Of a DNA stretch of 51,101 nucleotides, positions 16,742-25,280 are shown piece by piece (positions within the stretch are counted from its first letter, which is position 1; each line of letters begins with the position of its first letter). The stretch comes from Arsenophonus nasoniae DSM 15247 (GTDB lineage: Bacteria; Pseudomonadota; Gammaproteobacteria; Enterobacterales; Enterobacteriaceae), in the NCBI RefSeq assembly GCF_000429565.1, contig NZ_AUCC01000015.1, positions 1 through 51,101 on the forward strand, written 5' to 3'. The position numbers and the translations under genes are program-made. Below the pieces are notes generated by a model that worked only from the letters and a program-made list of their open reading frames with translations, made no database searches and was not told the DNA's origin.

Positions 16742-18796
16742 TTATGGTCTTTTCAGTTGCGATACACCTAATTTTTTCAATTGCTCAACAAAAATAGACG
16801 GTGTTAATTTGTCATACAATAAATAAACTCGCTTTTTAGCTCGAGTCAAAGCAACATACAATAAGCGGCTATCTCGTTGATCGGGAAAAATATCAAACTT
16901 TGTTAATAATACTTTTTCTATTGCAGACTGAGGCTCACAAACAGGAAAACCATCTATTCCCTGTTGTAAACCTAAAATGACAACATAATCGGCCTGACAC
17001 CCTTTCGCAGCTTGGATAGGCATAAAATTAATCTTCAATTTTGGCCAACGAATATTAGCTTTTTTAATTACCGCTGGTTGCAAATAAAAATAACGCGATA
17101 AAACGAGAATTGTTTCTTCCTCAGTAACATAACCACTCATTTTATTAAGTAAATTTTCCAGTTGTTCATCGGGTAATAAAACTATCGATTTTTTATTTGC
17201 TTTAACAACGCTTTTTAATGGCCTAATCTGCTGATCACGATCCTTTTGTATAAATTGGTTAGCAATTTTAGCAATGTAATCGTTAAAACGGTAAGTTGTT
17301 TCAAGTGTATAGTAAGCTCCGCTAGCAAAATAATATTCAAAAGAAGCCATTAAATTTAATTTTGCTGCCGGAAAACGATAAATTGCTTGCTCATCATCAC
17401 CAACAGCAAACAAATGAGTTTGTCTATTCTGTGCTCGTAATAACTGTAGTAACTGCATTTCTAATGGCGATAGATCTTGAAATTCATCAATCAAAATGTA
17501 TTTCCATGGGCTTATAAATTTTCCTTTATGTAATAAATTAATTGCTTGATGTATAAGCCCTAAGCTATCTACTGCCCCTTCAGCTTTTAGCGTCGATTTC
17601 CATATTTTAATGATAGGTGCGACTAATCGTAGCTCCATTTGCAGTTGCTTATTTTCTACTGGCGTTGCTAATTCACTTATTGTTTTCTGACTTCCGCCAT
17701 GTCTACGTAGCAAATTAAGCCAATTATCTAAACGAACCACTACTCTTTCTGCTAATTGTTTGTCATGCCAAAACTCACCGTTAGCAATATCCCAAGCTAA
17801 TTCTCGTGTTAAAAATTCACGCCACCCTTTTGCCTGCGATTTTTTTTCATGACACTGCTTTTGCCATTCATTAATCAGCAACTTATATCTTTTCTGTTCA
17901 TTTACTTCTAATTCACTAATCGTGACATTTTTATTACTGCTAGTTTGAATAATATGCAATACCAAGCTATGAAAGGTTTTTGTGTAAAATGCTTGCTGTC
18001 CTAAATTAGTTTGAACAAGTCCATCCATTTTTTTGGCAGTTTTATCATCAAAAGCAAGTAATAAAATCTGTTCAGTAATAGCCAGCTGCCTGAGTAAAAG
18101 CCAACCCATTTTTGCTATTAAAATAGAGGTTTTACCACTTCCTGGCCCGCCCAATACTAAAATATTTTCTTCGCTGTTAACTACACAATTAACTTGAGAT
18201 AGGTTTAACTGAGTAATAGTAAATTGCTGAAAAAATTTAGAGTACTGCTTAAGCAAACGAGCAACCCAATATTGATTAATATCGTCCAATGACTGATGGT
18301 TCAAATTAAGCCAATGCTGGCAAACAGCAAAATTTTGGCGACAGTTTACAAATTCATATAAACGGACAAGTGGCATAGGAAGTGTATTTAATCTGCTGTT
18401 AATTTGGTTTTGCAACTGATTAAGTTGTGCTTGGGTAAACCAACTATCCTGGATTAAGTATTTTTCTATTTCTTGTACTTGTTCAGATAAAATATCTGCA
18501 CAAATCAAACTCATTTCTTGACTCCATTTTTTCCAAATATCCATAAGATAATGAAAAAAATATTGGGTTTCCTTCCATTCAGTACCGTGTAAACGAACCA
18601 CTTGGTTGTTTGGTAATTCAAATTCAAGCTCTCCCCAAACAATACCTCGCTTGCAACGTATATCAACAAGTTGATTAAAAGGAATGAGATACTGATGTTT
18701 TTCACCACTCACTTCAACACCCGCATTTAATAGACGAACTCGATTATAAGGATGTTGAGCTAAACGCTGACCTACATGTGTCGATTTCAATTCCAT
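16742..18796 (-). CDS. helD: DNA helicase IV
   Basis: A 684-residue superfamily 1 3'-to-5' helicase, the same length as E. coli HelD, which works with RecA-dependent recombination. The N-terminal ~200 residues are the HelD-specific region (VSGEKHQYLIPFNQL ... GELEFELPNNQVVRLHGTEW). Then come the Q-type motif LNLSQ, Walker A GGPGSGKT (216-223), Walker B-type IDEFQDLSPLEM, motif III GDDEQAIYRFPAA, motif IV-like ETTYRFNDYIA, motif V AAKGCQADYVVILG and motif VI YVALTRAKKRVYLLY. All motor motifs are intact. AAGGT lies 8 nt before the ATG. In E. coli yccF lies between helD and yccS; here the two are divergent with only 128 bp between them. Confidence 0.95.
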   Translation of the reverse strand: MELKSTHVGQRLAQHPYNRVRLLNAGVEVSGEKHQYLIPFNQLVDIRCKRGIVWGELEFELPNNQVVRLHGTEWKETQYFFHYLMDIWKKWSQEMSLICADILSEQVQEIEKYLIQDSWFTQAQLNQLQNQINSRLNTLPMPLVRLYEFVNCRQNFAVCQHWLNLNHQSLDDINQYWVARLLKQYSKFFQQFTITQLNLSQVNCVVNSEENILVLGGPGSGKTSILIAKMGWLLLRQLAITEQILLLAFDDKTAKKMDGLVQTNLGQQAFYTKTFHSLVLHIIQTSSNKNVTISELEVNEQKRYKLLINEWQKQCHEKKSQAKGWREFLTRELAWDIANGEFWHDKQLAERVVVRLDNWLNLLRRHGGSQKTISELATPVENKQLQMELRLVAPIIKIWKSTLKAEGAVDSLGLIHQAINLLHKGKFISPWKYILIDEFQDLSPLEMQLLQLLRAQNRQTHLFAVGDDEQAIYRFPAAKLNLMASFEYYFASGAYYTLETTYRFNDYIAKIANQFIQKDRDQQIRPLKSVVKANKKSIVLLPDEQLENLLNKMSGYVTEEETILVLSRYFYLQPAVIKKANIRWPKLKINFMPIQAAKGCQADYVVILGLQQGIDGFPVCEPQSAIEKVLLTKFDIFPDQRDSRLLYVALTRAKKRVYLLYDKLTPSIFVEQLKKLGVSQLKRP

Positions 18797-18924
18797 TACA
18801 CACTACCTTAGCTAAAATATGTTAGGTCATGGCAAGAAAAAGTTTTTTCTCTTTACTAAACCTTATAGGTTATTATGGATACTTTTATAATATTAATTAG
18901 TGCACTGACAAATTAGAGGTTATT

Positions 18925-21072
18925 GTGCTTACTATGTTCTCTGGCTTTCGTCATGTATTTTATAATAGCAACATCCTTTATTATATCCGAATACTAATTG
19001 CGCTCTCAGGAACAGCATTAATTCCTTGGATTTTAGGTGAGCAACTTAAAATAACTATTCCTTTAACTCTGGGTGTTGTTGCCGCTGCATTAACTGATCT
19101 TGATGATCGATTTATTGGTAAGCTGCGTAATATTGCCATCACGTTATTATCATTCCTGATTGCCTCTGTCTCAGTTGAGTTACTATTTCCCTATCCCTGG
19201 TTATTTTTTATTGGATTAGCGTTATCGTCTTTCAGTTTCACATTTCTTAGTGTTTTGGGCCTCCCCTATGGCACAATTGCCTTTGGCGCACTTCTGGTAG
19301 CAATCTACACTATGCTTGGAACAGCTATTTTTTCAATTTGGTATCAACAACCGATACTGTTACTTATAGGGGCTATTTGGTACTATTTGTTAACACTTAT
19401 CAGCCATATTTTTCTTCCTATTCAGCCTTTGCATAATAAATTAGCCCAATGTTACCAACAGCTTGCTATCTACCTGGCTAATAAAGCCAATCTATTTAAC
19501 CCTGAGATTGAAGAAAATTATCAACAATCAATCTTCGACCTTGCTATGGCCAATAGCAAGTTGGTCAATACGATGAACCAAATGAAAGTAATATTACTAA
19601 GCCGCTTAAAAAATAATAAAAGCCAATCAGGCACTAACAATAGTCTAAATTACTATTTTATTGTGCAAGATATACATGAACGAGCAAGTTCATCACATAT
19701 TAAATATCAAAACTTAAGTCAAGATTTTCCACATAGTGATATTCTTTTCCGATTCCAGAAATTACTATCGATGCAAGCTGAAGCATGCCAATTGGTTGCT
19801 CACTCCATTTTATCGCACACCAGGTATCAGCATAATGCAAAATTTAAAGACGCATTTATCAAGCTGGAAAAGTCGTTACAATACCTTACACAACAATATT
19901 CCAATAACAAACAAATAAGCACCCTTTATAATCTATTAATTAATCTCAAAGAGATAGATACGCAACTCAATAGTATTGCCGTCGAGCAAATAGAAATTCC
20001 ATATGGCCAAGCATTGGCTGAAACACAACTTTCTGACAATTCATTATCTAACATTAACGATTTTTGGCTCACAATTACTAGTAACTTAACACTTAATTCA
20101 ACCCTATTTCGACATGCGATTAGAATGTCAGTAGTATTGTGTACAGGTTATATTATTGTTCAATGCTTTTTACCTCAGGGTTATTGGATATTACTCACCA
20201 GTTTATTTGTATGCCAACCAAATTATATTGCAACTAAGAATTGCTTAATATTGCGTATTCTTGGAACCATTGCCGCTATTCTAATTGGCTTACCCTTACT
20301 CTATTTCGTACCCTCGATAGAGGGGCAACTCTTACTCATTATTATTAGTGGCGTTTTTTTCTTTGCTTGCCGTAATAGTCAATATGCCCAAGCTACCTTA
20401 TTTATTACTTTGTTGGTTTTGCTTAGTTTTAATTTATTAGGCGAAGGTTTCAACGTTATGCTTCCCCGAATAATGAATACAATCATTGGCTGTGGCATTG
20501 CCTGGATTGCAGTAAATTATATTTGGCCCGATTGGAAATTTCGACAACTACCTAAAGTTCTACAACAAACATTACACAGTAATTGCCGTTATCTTGCCGC
20601 TATTTTATTTCAATATCATCAAGGTAGAAATAACAGTGTTGATTATCGCATTGCTCGTCGCGACGCCCATATAAATGACGCAGAACTGGTTTCTGTATTA
20701 TCCGATATGCTTGCCAGAACGAAAACTAATAGTATTTCCCCTGAAAAAATTTTTAGATTACTCTGTCTTAATCACAGTATGTTAAGTTATATTTCAGCCC
20801 TGGGAGCACATAGGGAACAACTTAATAATCAAACTATTTTATCTATTCTTGATAATACAATCGCCTATATTGAATCGGCGTTGAACTTTGCCTTATTGAA
20901 TAATCAAATAGTCAAAGAGTTAAATAACCCATTAATTCAACGCTTCCAAACAATACAATTAGGAAAAAATAACAAAGAACAACTTATTGTTGAGCAATTA
21001 TTATTATTAATTAACCTATTGCCAGAAATCACCTCTCTAATTGTTTTTATTAACCAACAAGAGCCAGATTAA
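18925..21072 (+). CDS. yccS: YccS family inner-membrane protein (FUSC type)
   Basis: A 715-residue membrane protein of the YccS/YhfK family, related to the fusaric-acid-resistance/aromatic-acid efflux group; the transported compound is unknown. Two hydrophobic blocks of about six helices each (residues ~15-165 and ~395-530) flank a soluble helical region, and a second soluble region closes the protein. This is the standard two-half arrangement. Diagnostic stretches are LGVVAAALTDLDDRF near the start and QGYWILLTSLFVCQPNYIATKNCLILRILGTI in the second half. I use GTG 18925 as start because AGAGG lies ~5 nt upstream; ATG 18934 is the alternative. It converges with sxy. Confidence 0.9.
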   Translation: MLTMFSGFRHVFYNSNILYYIRILIALSGTALIPWILGEQLKITIPLTLGVVAAALTDLDDRFIGKLRNIAITLLSFLIASVSVELLFPYPWLFFIGLALSSFSFTFLSVLGLPYGTIAFGALLVAIYTMLGTAIFSIWYQQPILLLIGAIWYYLLTLISHIFLPIQPLHNKLAQCYQQLAIYLANKANLFNPEIEENYQQSIFDLAMANSKLVNTMNQMKVILLSRLKNNKSQSGTNNSLNYYFIVQDIHERASSSHIKYQNLSQDFPHSDILFRFQKLLSMQAEACQLVAHSILSHTRYQHNAKFKDAFIKLEKSLQYLTQQYSNNKQISTLYNLLINLKEIDTQLNSIAVEQIEIPYGQALAETQLSDNSLSNINDFWLTITSNLTLNSTLFRHAIRMSVVLCTGYIIVQCFLPQGYWILLTSLFVCQPNYIATKNCLILRILGTIAAILIGLPLLYFVPSIEGQLLLIIISGVFFFACRNSQYAQATLFITLLVLLSFNLLGEGFNVMLPRIMNTIIGCGIAWIAVNYIWPDWKFRQLPKVLQQTLHSNCRYLAAILFQYHQGRNNSVDYRIARRDAHINDAELVSVLSDMLARTKTNSISPEKIFRLLCLNHSMLSYISALGAHREQLNNQTILSILDNTIAYIESALNFALLNNQIVKELNNPLIQRFQTIQLGKNNKEQLIVEQLLLLINLLPEITSLIVFINQQEPD

Positions 21073-21141
21073 AATAGTTTTAATTAGCAAATTTTTTTAA
21101 CCGTAAAACTGGCCATAAAATCATTTCCTTGGTGTATTTCT

Positions 21142-21741
21142 TTACGTTAGGCTATTGAACCAAGTAATTAATTCAATTTTTATTGACTCAGGAAGTACTG
21201 CTATATGATAACCTTCGATAGCACCAGCTAATTCAAATAATAACTTAATACTCAAATTCACTTTCTTCTGTCTTAATTTTAAATAGCAAGCTTTAGCACC
21301 TAACATTTTCAAATAGCCTACATCGGTAATTCCTACTTTTCCTAATGCTCTTTCTATCGACATATTCATATTAGGTAAGTCTTTGATCCTGATATGTAAA
21401 AGCTGTTTTTGAGATAATTCTTCTACTGCTGCTTTATAAGCGAGATCAATGTAATAACATAAAAGTAAATTATCATTCCAAAGCATCTCATTGATAAAAA
21501 AATATTTTAATATAAGAGGAACACCTTTCTTGGTATAAACTAATTTTTGCAATCCAGATACTTCAAATTGAAGTTCAGCAAATAGACAACCTCGTAGATA
21601 AAACTTGCCGTCCAATACCTGACCAATAATGACATGATTGACTAGAATACGATAACCACCAAAATGCGGTTTTTGTTTTATATGGCCATAATTTTCCATT
21701 AGCCCTTGCAAACAAGAAAAACAAGAATCAAATAAAAGCAT
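21142..21741 (-). CDS. sxy: Competence regulator Sxy/TfoX
   Basis: A 199-residue Sxy/TfoX protein. Sxy cooperates with CRP at CRP-S promoters to turn on natural-competence and related genes. The TfoX N-terminal domain covers ~20-105 (FGGYRILVNHVIIGQVLDGKFYLR, KKGVPLILKYFFINEMLW). The TfoX C-terminal helix-hairpin-helix-like domain follows (IKDLPNMNMSIERALGKVGITDVGYLKMLGAKACYLKLRQ, then LLFELAGAIEGYH). I chose ATG 21741 (GGAG 10 nt upstream) over 21771 because the upstream extension is not shared with E. coli Sxy. The protein appears intact. A CRP-S-like palindrome lies ~400 bp upstream, nearer to the divergent sulA. Confidence 0.92.
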   Translation of the reverse strand: MLLFDSCFSCLQGLMENYGHIKQKPHFGGYRILVNHVIIGQVLDGKFYLRGCLFAELQFEVSGLQKLVYTKKGVPLILKYFFINEMLWNDNLLLCYYIDLAYKAAVEELSQKQLLHIRIKDLPNMNMSIERALGKVGITDVGYLKMLGAKACYLKLRQKKVNLSIKLLFELAGAIEGYHIAVLPESIKIELITWFNSLT

Positions 21742-22137
21742 AATTGCCACTCTCCATGTGAACGCACACAAATTTAATATTTTTATACTTCTCCATATTT
21801 TAATCAGTTAAAATAGCAAGAAAATTTATTAAGTTATTTCACCCCCTTTAAAAACCTCTATGTTATTGCAAAGTCTCATACACAAAAGGCGACGAACAAA
21901 GCCTTAAGCATCGTTTAATATTAAATTAATATAGCCAAAAAAGTATATTACCAATTACAAAACATAACTTAGCTACTACCGTTTATATTTAATATTTATA
22001 ATAAATAAATCGTATCCTATAACCACTTAAATCATTAATAGTTAATAAAAATATTCTACTTAACAGGTAAAATAGAAAAATACGCCATCTTATCCAAACT
22101 GCAACAATTAAGTGTTCAATTAAACGAAAAAGTTAAT
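21742..22137. other. Divergent intergenic region between sxy and sulA
   Basis: This AT-rich stretch is the 5' side of sxy and carries no gene. The sulA control elements lie just to its right. I could not assign the sxy promoter itself. Confidence 0.5.
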
Positions 22138-22161
22138 TTTTTGCGAAGCGCTTTGTAAAAA
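22138..22161. promoter_or_regulatory. CRP-S-like palindrome upstream of sulA
   Basis: A 24-bp near-perfect palindrome with the half-sites TGCGA (22142-22146) and TTGTA (22153-22157) separated by 6 bp. That is CRP geometry with the TGCGA core typical of Sxy-dependent CRP-S sites rather than TGTGA. Only two symmetric pairs mismatch. It ends 5 bp before the sulA -35 hexamer. The assignment is by motif only. Confidence 0.4.
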
Positions 22162-22166
22162 TTGGC

Positions 22167-22207
22167 TTGATATTATATGAACACACGATTACTGTATACA
22201 TATACAG
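22167..22207 (+). promoter_or_regulatory. sulA promoter with overlapping LexA box
   Basis: -35 TTGATA (22167-22172), a 17-bp spacer and -10 TACTGT (22190-22195) match the E. coli sulA promoter, as I recall it, in both spacing and the -10 hexamer. The LexA box CTGTATACATATACAG (22192-22207) fits CTGT-N8-ACAG exactly and covers the -10, so LexA should block initiation until SOS induction. Confidence 0.93.
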
Positions 22208-22225
22208 CATCAAGCTGAGGTCAAT

Positions 22226-22741
22226 ATGAATAACGACTCATGTAATTACCCAATAAAAATAGAAAATCAACGTAATAATGTTCAAAATATACTATTACCA
22301 AATTATAGAAATAGATCAATTTATCCAAACGGCGCAGTTAATGAATGGATATATAATGAAAATAATCCTATGGTTGAAGTACTTCTAACATCACTTTTAC
22401 AACGATTTAGCGATGAATCTCGTTGGTTATTATGGTTAAATCCTAACCGAAAATTAAGCCGTAATTGGTTGATTAATTCAGCGCTACCATTAAATAAAAC
22501 AATACAAATAAATTCACTAAGCCCAGAAATGAGCGCTGCTGCCATGATAAAAGCATTATCTAGCGGCAACTGTAGTATTGTCTTAGGATGGTTACCCATT
22601 TTATCACAATCATGTTTACAGCATTTAGAGCACGCAGCACAGATAGGAAACAGTATTGGTTTTGTTATGCGGCCTGAAAAAACCAATTGCCCCGGCAGAC
22701 ATCCTAATCAACTAAAAATTCATTCTAATTATTATCACTAG
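22226..22741 (+). CDS. sulA: SOS cell-division inhibitor SulA
   Basis: A 171-residue SulA. On DNA damage it binds FtsZ and stops ring assembly; Lon degrades it afterwards. Family hallmarks are VNEWIYNENNPMVEVLLTSLLQRFS, the SRWLLWLNPNRKLSRNWLINSALPLNKTIQI block and AAMIKALSSGNCSIVLGWLP. The RecA-like strand-loop fold that contacts FtsZ is therefore intact. The N-terminal ~30 residues are poorly conserved, as usual. GAGGT lies 5 nt before the ATG. Its SOS promoter is clear (see the LexA box) and a hairpin terminator follows. The sulA-ompA order matches E. coli. Confidence 0.94.
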   Translation: MNNDSCNYPIKIENQRNNVQNILLPNYRNRSIYPNGAVNEWIYNENNPMVEVLLTSLLQRFSDESRWLLWLNPNRKLSRNWLINSALPLNKTIQINSLSPEMSAAAMIKALSSGNCSIVLGWLPILSQSCLQHLEHAAQIGNSIGFVMRPEKTNCPGRHPNQLKIHSNYYH

Positions 22742-22744
22742 TCT

Positions 22745-22770
22745 AGATTAGGATTATTCCTAATCTGTTT
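22745..22770 (+). terminator. sulA terminator hairpin
   Basis: AGATTAGG (22745-22752) pairs with CCTAATCT (22759-22766), loop ATTATT, followed by GTTTAATGG. It begins 3 bp after the sulA stop. The T run is short. Confidence 0.55.
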
Positions 22771-23119
22771 AATGGATTGTAAACCACAATAGACAAAAAC
22801 AAAAAAAAATAATATAAATCATTTGGTTAATTGATTAATCATGGCAATCTAGTTATAAATTATATCTATAATTAACCGATTGCCTTTTAAAAAGTTAACG
22901 AGATTAATGTTTCCTCTACTTGTAACTTTCGAAGTTCGTTGTAGACTTTACAACGTTAAGGTAGTGCTTTGATTCTACTTTTTATTTGAATAACTCCTTA
23001 ACAGATAAAGTAGAGACGAAGATAGTAGAGCGTAATAACTTAACAAGTATTTTAAACCATACGGCTTATAAAAAAGCTCAAGAAGCTGATGCCTATATTG
23101 GATGATAACGAGGCGTAAA
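22771..23119 (+). promoter_or_regulatory. ompA promoter region and structured 5' leader with sRNA-type target
   Basis: No gene lies here. The segment contains small hairpins (AACTT/AAGTT at 22924-22936; CGTTGTA/TACAACG at 22937-22955) of the kind that protect ompA mRNA. The last ~20 nt before the ATG, from TTGGATGATAACGAGGCG, are almost identical to the E. coli ompA leader where the sRNA MicA pairs over the ribosome-binding site. I did not assign the -35/-10. Confidence 0.6.
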
Positions 23120-24163
23120 ATGAAAAAGATAGCTATCGCAGTAGCAGTGGCAGCTTTCGCAACTGCAGCCCAGGCAGCACCCAAAGATAATACCTGGTAT
23201 ACCGGTGCTAAATTAGGTTGGTCACACTTTGAAGATACCGGCTTTCACCCTTACGGTGATAATGTTGGAAGTGGTAAAACTAAGCGCGATCAACTCGGCG
23301 CTGGTGCCTATCTTGGTTACCAACATAATCAATATCTCGGTTTCGAATTAGGTTATGACTGGTTTGGCAGAATGAGATATTCTGGTCAACCAAATAACGG
23401 TAGCCTGAAATCGATGGGTGTTCAATTAACCGCTCGTCTAAGCTATCCACTGACAGACGAATTAGATGTCTATACTCGTCTCGGTGGTATGGTATGGCGT
23501 ACTGACGCAAAAGCAAACGTAGAAAATCAACCCTCTTTTAAAGAGCATGACACTGGTGTTTCTCCAGTTTATGCCCTAGGATTTGAATATGCTATTACCC
23601 CAGAATGGGCAACTCGTTTAGATTATCAATGGGTTAGCCATATTGGCGATAAAGATTCACTGTCTGTTCGTCCAGATAATGGAATGTTGAGCGTTGGTGT
23701 TGCATATCGATTCAATCAAGAGCCTGCTCCTGTAATTGTACCAGCACCAGCACCAATCGAAAACAAACGTTTTACTTTACGTTCTGATGTTTTGTTTGAA
23801 TTCAATAAGCATACATTGAAACCAGCAGGTAAAGTTGAACTAGATAAGTTGTATAGTGAACTAACTAATCTTGATCCAACTCAAGGTCGTGTTATGGTTC
23901 TTGGCTATACCGACCGTATTGGTTCACCATCCTACAACAAACCTTTATCTCAAAAACGCGCACATGAAGTTATGAGCTATTTGATTTCTAAAGGTATCCC
24001 AGCAAATGCAATTAGTTCACAAGGCCGTGGAGAAGAAAATCCAGTAACCGGTAGTACTTGTAATAACGTAAAACCACGCGCGGCGCTAATTAATTGCTTA
24101 GCACCAGATCGCCGAGTTGAGATCGAGATCCAAGGTACTACAGAGGTAACTCCACAACCTTAG
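23120..24163 (+). CDS. ompA: Outer membrane protein A
   Basis: A 347-residue OmpA. It anchors the outer membrane to peptidoglycan and stabilises the envelope. Residues 1-21 are the signal peptide ([19 protein letters not shown]). Residues ~22-195 form the eight-stranded barrel ([17 protein letters not shown] start, [16 protein letters not shown] last strand). A Pro/Ala hinge (APAPAPIE type) leads to the OmpA-C peptidoglycan-binding domain: [45 protein letters not shown] and [13 protein letters not shown]. Two Cys in the C-domain are kept. I start at ATG 23120, the homologous start after GAGGCG, not at the upstream in-frame codon 23102. The barrel loops are shorter or changed relative to E. 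coli, as expected for surface-exposed parts. Confidence 0.97.
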   Translation: MKKIAIAVAVAAFATAAQAAPKDNTWYTGAKLGWSHFEDTGFHPYGDNVGSGKTKRDQLGAGAYLGYQHNQYLGFELGYDWFGRMRYSGQPNNGSLKSMGVQLTARLSYPLTDELDVYTRLGGMVWRTDAKANVENQPSFKEHDTGVSPVYALGFEYAITPEWATRLDYQWVSHIGDKDSLSVRPDNGMLSVGVAYRFNQEPAPVIVPAPAPIENKRFTLRSDVLFEFNKHTLKPAGKVELDKLYSELTNLDPTQGRVMVLGYTDRIGSPSYNKPLSQKRAHEVMSYLISKGIPANAISSQGRGEENPVTGSTCNNVKPRAALINCLAPDRRVEIEIQGTTEVTPQP

Positions 24164-24194
24164 TATTGCTTTAAAAGATTATTTATTTCCAAAT

Positions 24195-24227
24195 AAAATA
24201 ACCCTTACTTTTAGGGTTATTTTTTTG
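24195..24227 (+). terminator. ompA Rho-independent terminator
   Basis: An 11-bp stem, AAAATAACCCT (24195-24205) with AGGGTTATTTT (24213-24223), loop TACTTTT, running into a T tract. It lies ~30 bp after the ompA stop. Confidence 0.88.
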
Positions 24228-24284
24228 CTTAAAATTTATTACCAGGGTAACTAAAAATTCGCATTTAAAATTATACCTTTTGTA

Positions 24285-24734
24285 CTAGTCACCCAGTATA
24301 TTCTGTAAATCCTGTTTAAATGTTGACATTTGGTTAGCATACTGGTCTTTTCTTTCTGCATCTTCAATTAAATGCACAATAGTTTCAGACAATGTACAGC
24401 CTTGTTTTCTTGCTAGAATAGAGAGTCTTTGCCACACGAGGAAATCTAAATCGATAGATTTTTTGCACGAGTGTTGATGCTCGGCATTAAAATGTCGCTT
24501 TCTGCGAGCTCTAATGGTTTGCTTCATTCGATTAGATAAATCTGGCGACATATGATTTTTTATCCAGTTTATCACTTTTGTTGGCGTATTTTCTAATTTC
24601 AACAGTTGTTCAATCGCATCCTGAGCAGCGCTTTTTTCAATATGCTTAGTGATATTTTCACCTTCCCGATACCTTTTAACCAGGTAATCCCATTTCCAAC
24701 CACATTCAAGATTCTCAAGCTGTTGATATTTCAT
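24285..24734 (-). CDS. matP: Macrodomain Ter protein MatP
   Basis: A 149-residue MatP, which binds matS sites and condenses and organises the replication terminus region, linking it to the division machinery. The start [21 protein letters not shown] and the four-helix N-terminal part are clear. The DNA-binding ribbon-helix-helix core [19 protein letters not shown] ... [37 protein letters not shown] is almost unchanged, and a C-terminal coiled coil ([18 protein letters not shown]) completes the protein. The start at 24734 matches E. coli and has AGAG 6 nt upstream; ATG 24740 adds only two residues. Confidence 0.96.
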   Translation of the reverse strand: MKYQQLENLECGWKWDYLVKRYREGENITKHIEKSAAQDAIEQLLKLENTPTKVINWIKNHMSPDLSNRMKQTIRARRKRHFNAEHQHSCKKSIDLDFLVWQRLSILARKQGCTLSETIVHLIEDAERKDQYANQMSTFKQDLQNILGD

Positions 24735-25280
24735 AATCATCTCTGTGACAACGTAACTTATGTAATTATAACAACATATAAATATAAAAACGTTTGGTTT
24801 ATTTAATCAATTTAGTAAAATCTTAGTAAGAAATCACACTTATATTGAAATGTTAGCAAAAAATATAATTTTTCCTATTTATGCAAGTCAATTAACAAAA
24901 AATCATAATTAATGCGATAGAATATAATTTTTCACATTTATAGCCTGTAATTTCCACTGTATTCTGAATTGAAATGATAGATTGTATCTACTCTATTAGG
25001 GGTTTTTGAGCATTAGTCATTAGCTTACTACTTGAAAATAAAATTATATTAAAAATATACAAAATTAATAGTGGCATAAATTTAAACAAACGTTAATATA
25101 ATGATTCACCATAAAAATTTTATAATGTTGGAAACAGATATCTTATTTTCAGAATAAAATGTACCCTGTTTCTCTAACAACAATAGTGTTGCTAAAATAT
25201 CTTCTATCTTGACTCTATATAATCAGGACATTGAGGATAATTTATAAACTTTTTATCTAAATTATAAGTTGAAAAATAGC
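24735..25280. other. Divergent intergenic region between matP and lonH
   Basis: AT-rich, no gene visible. It contains a 13-bp direct repeat, AATATAATTTTTC, at 24862-24874 and 24921-24933, which could be chance in such AT-rich DNA. Promoters for both flanking genes must be here. Confidence 0.45.

Noticed and set aside
24735-25280. 13-bp direct repeats as a regulatory array
   Set aside because: Only two copies, made almost entirely of A and T in AT-rich DNA; chance is a sufficient explanation.
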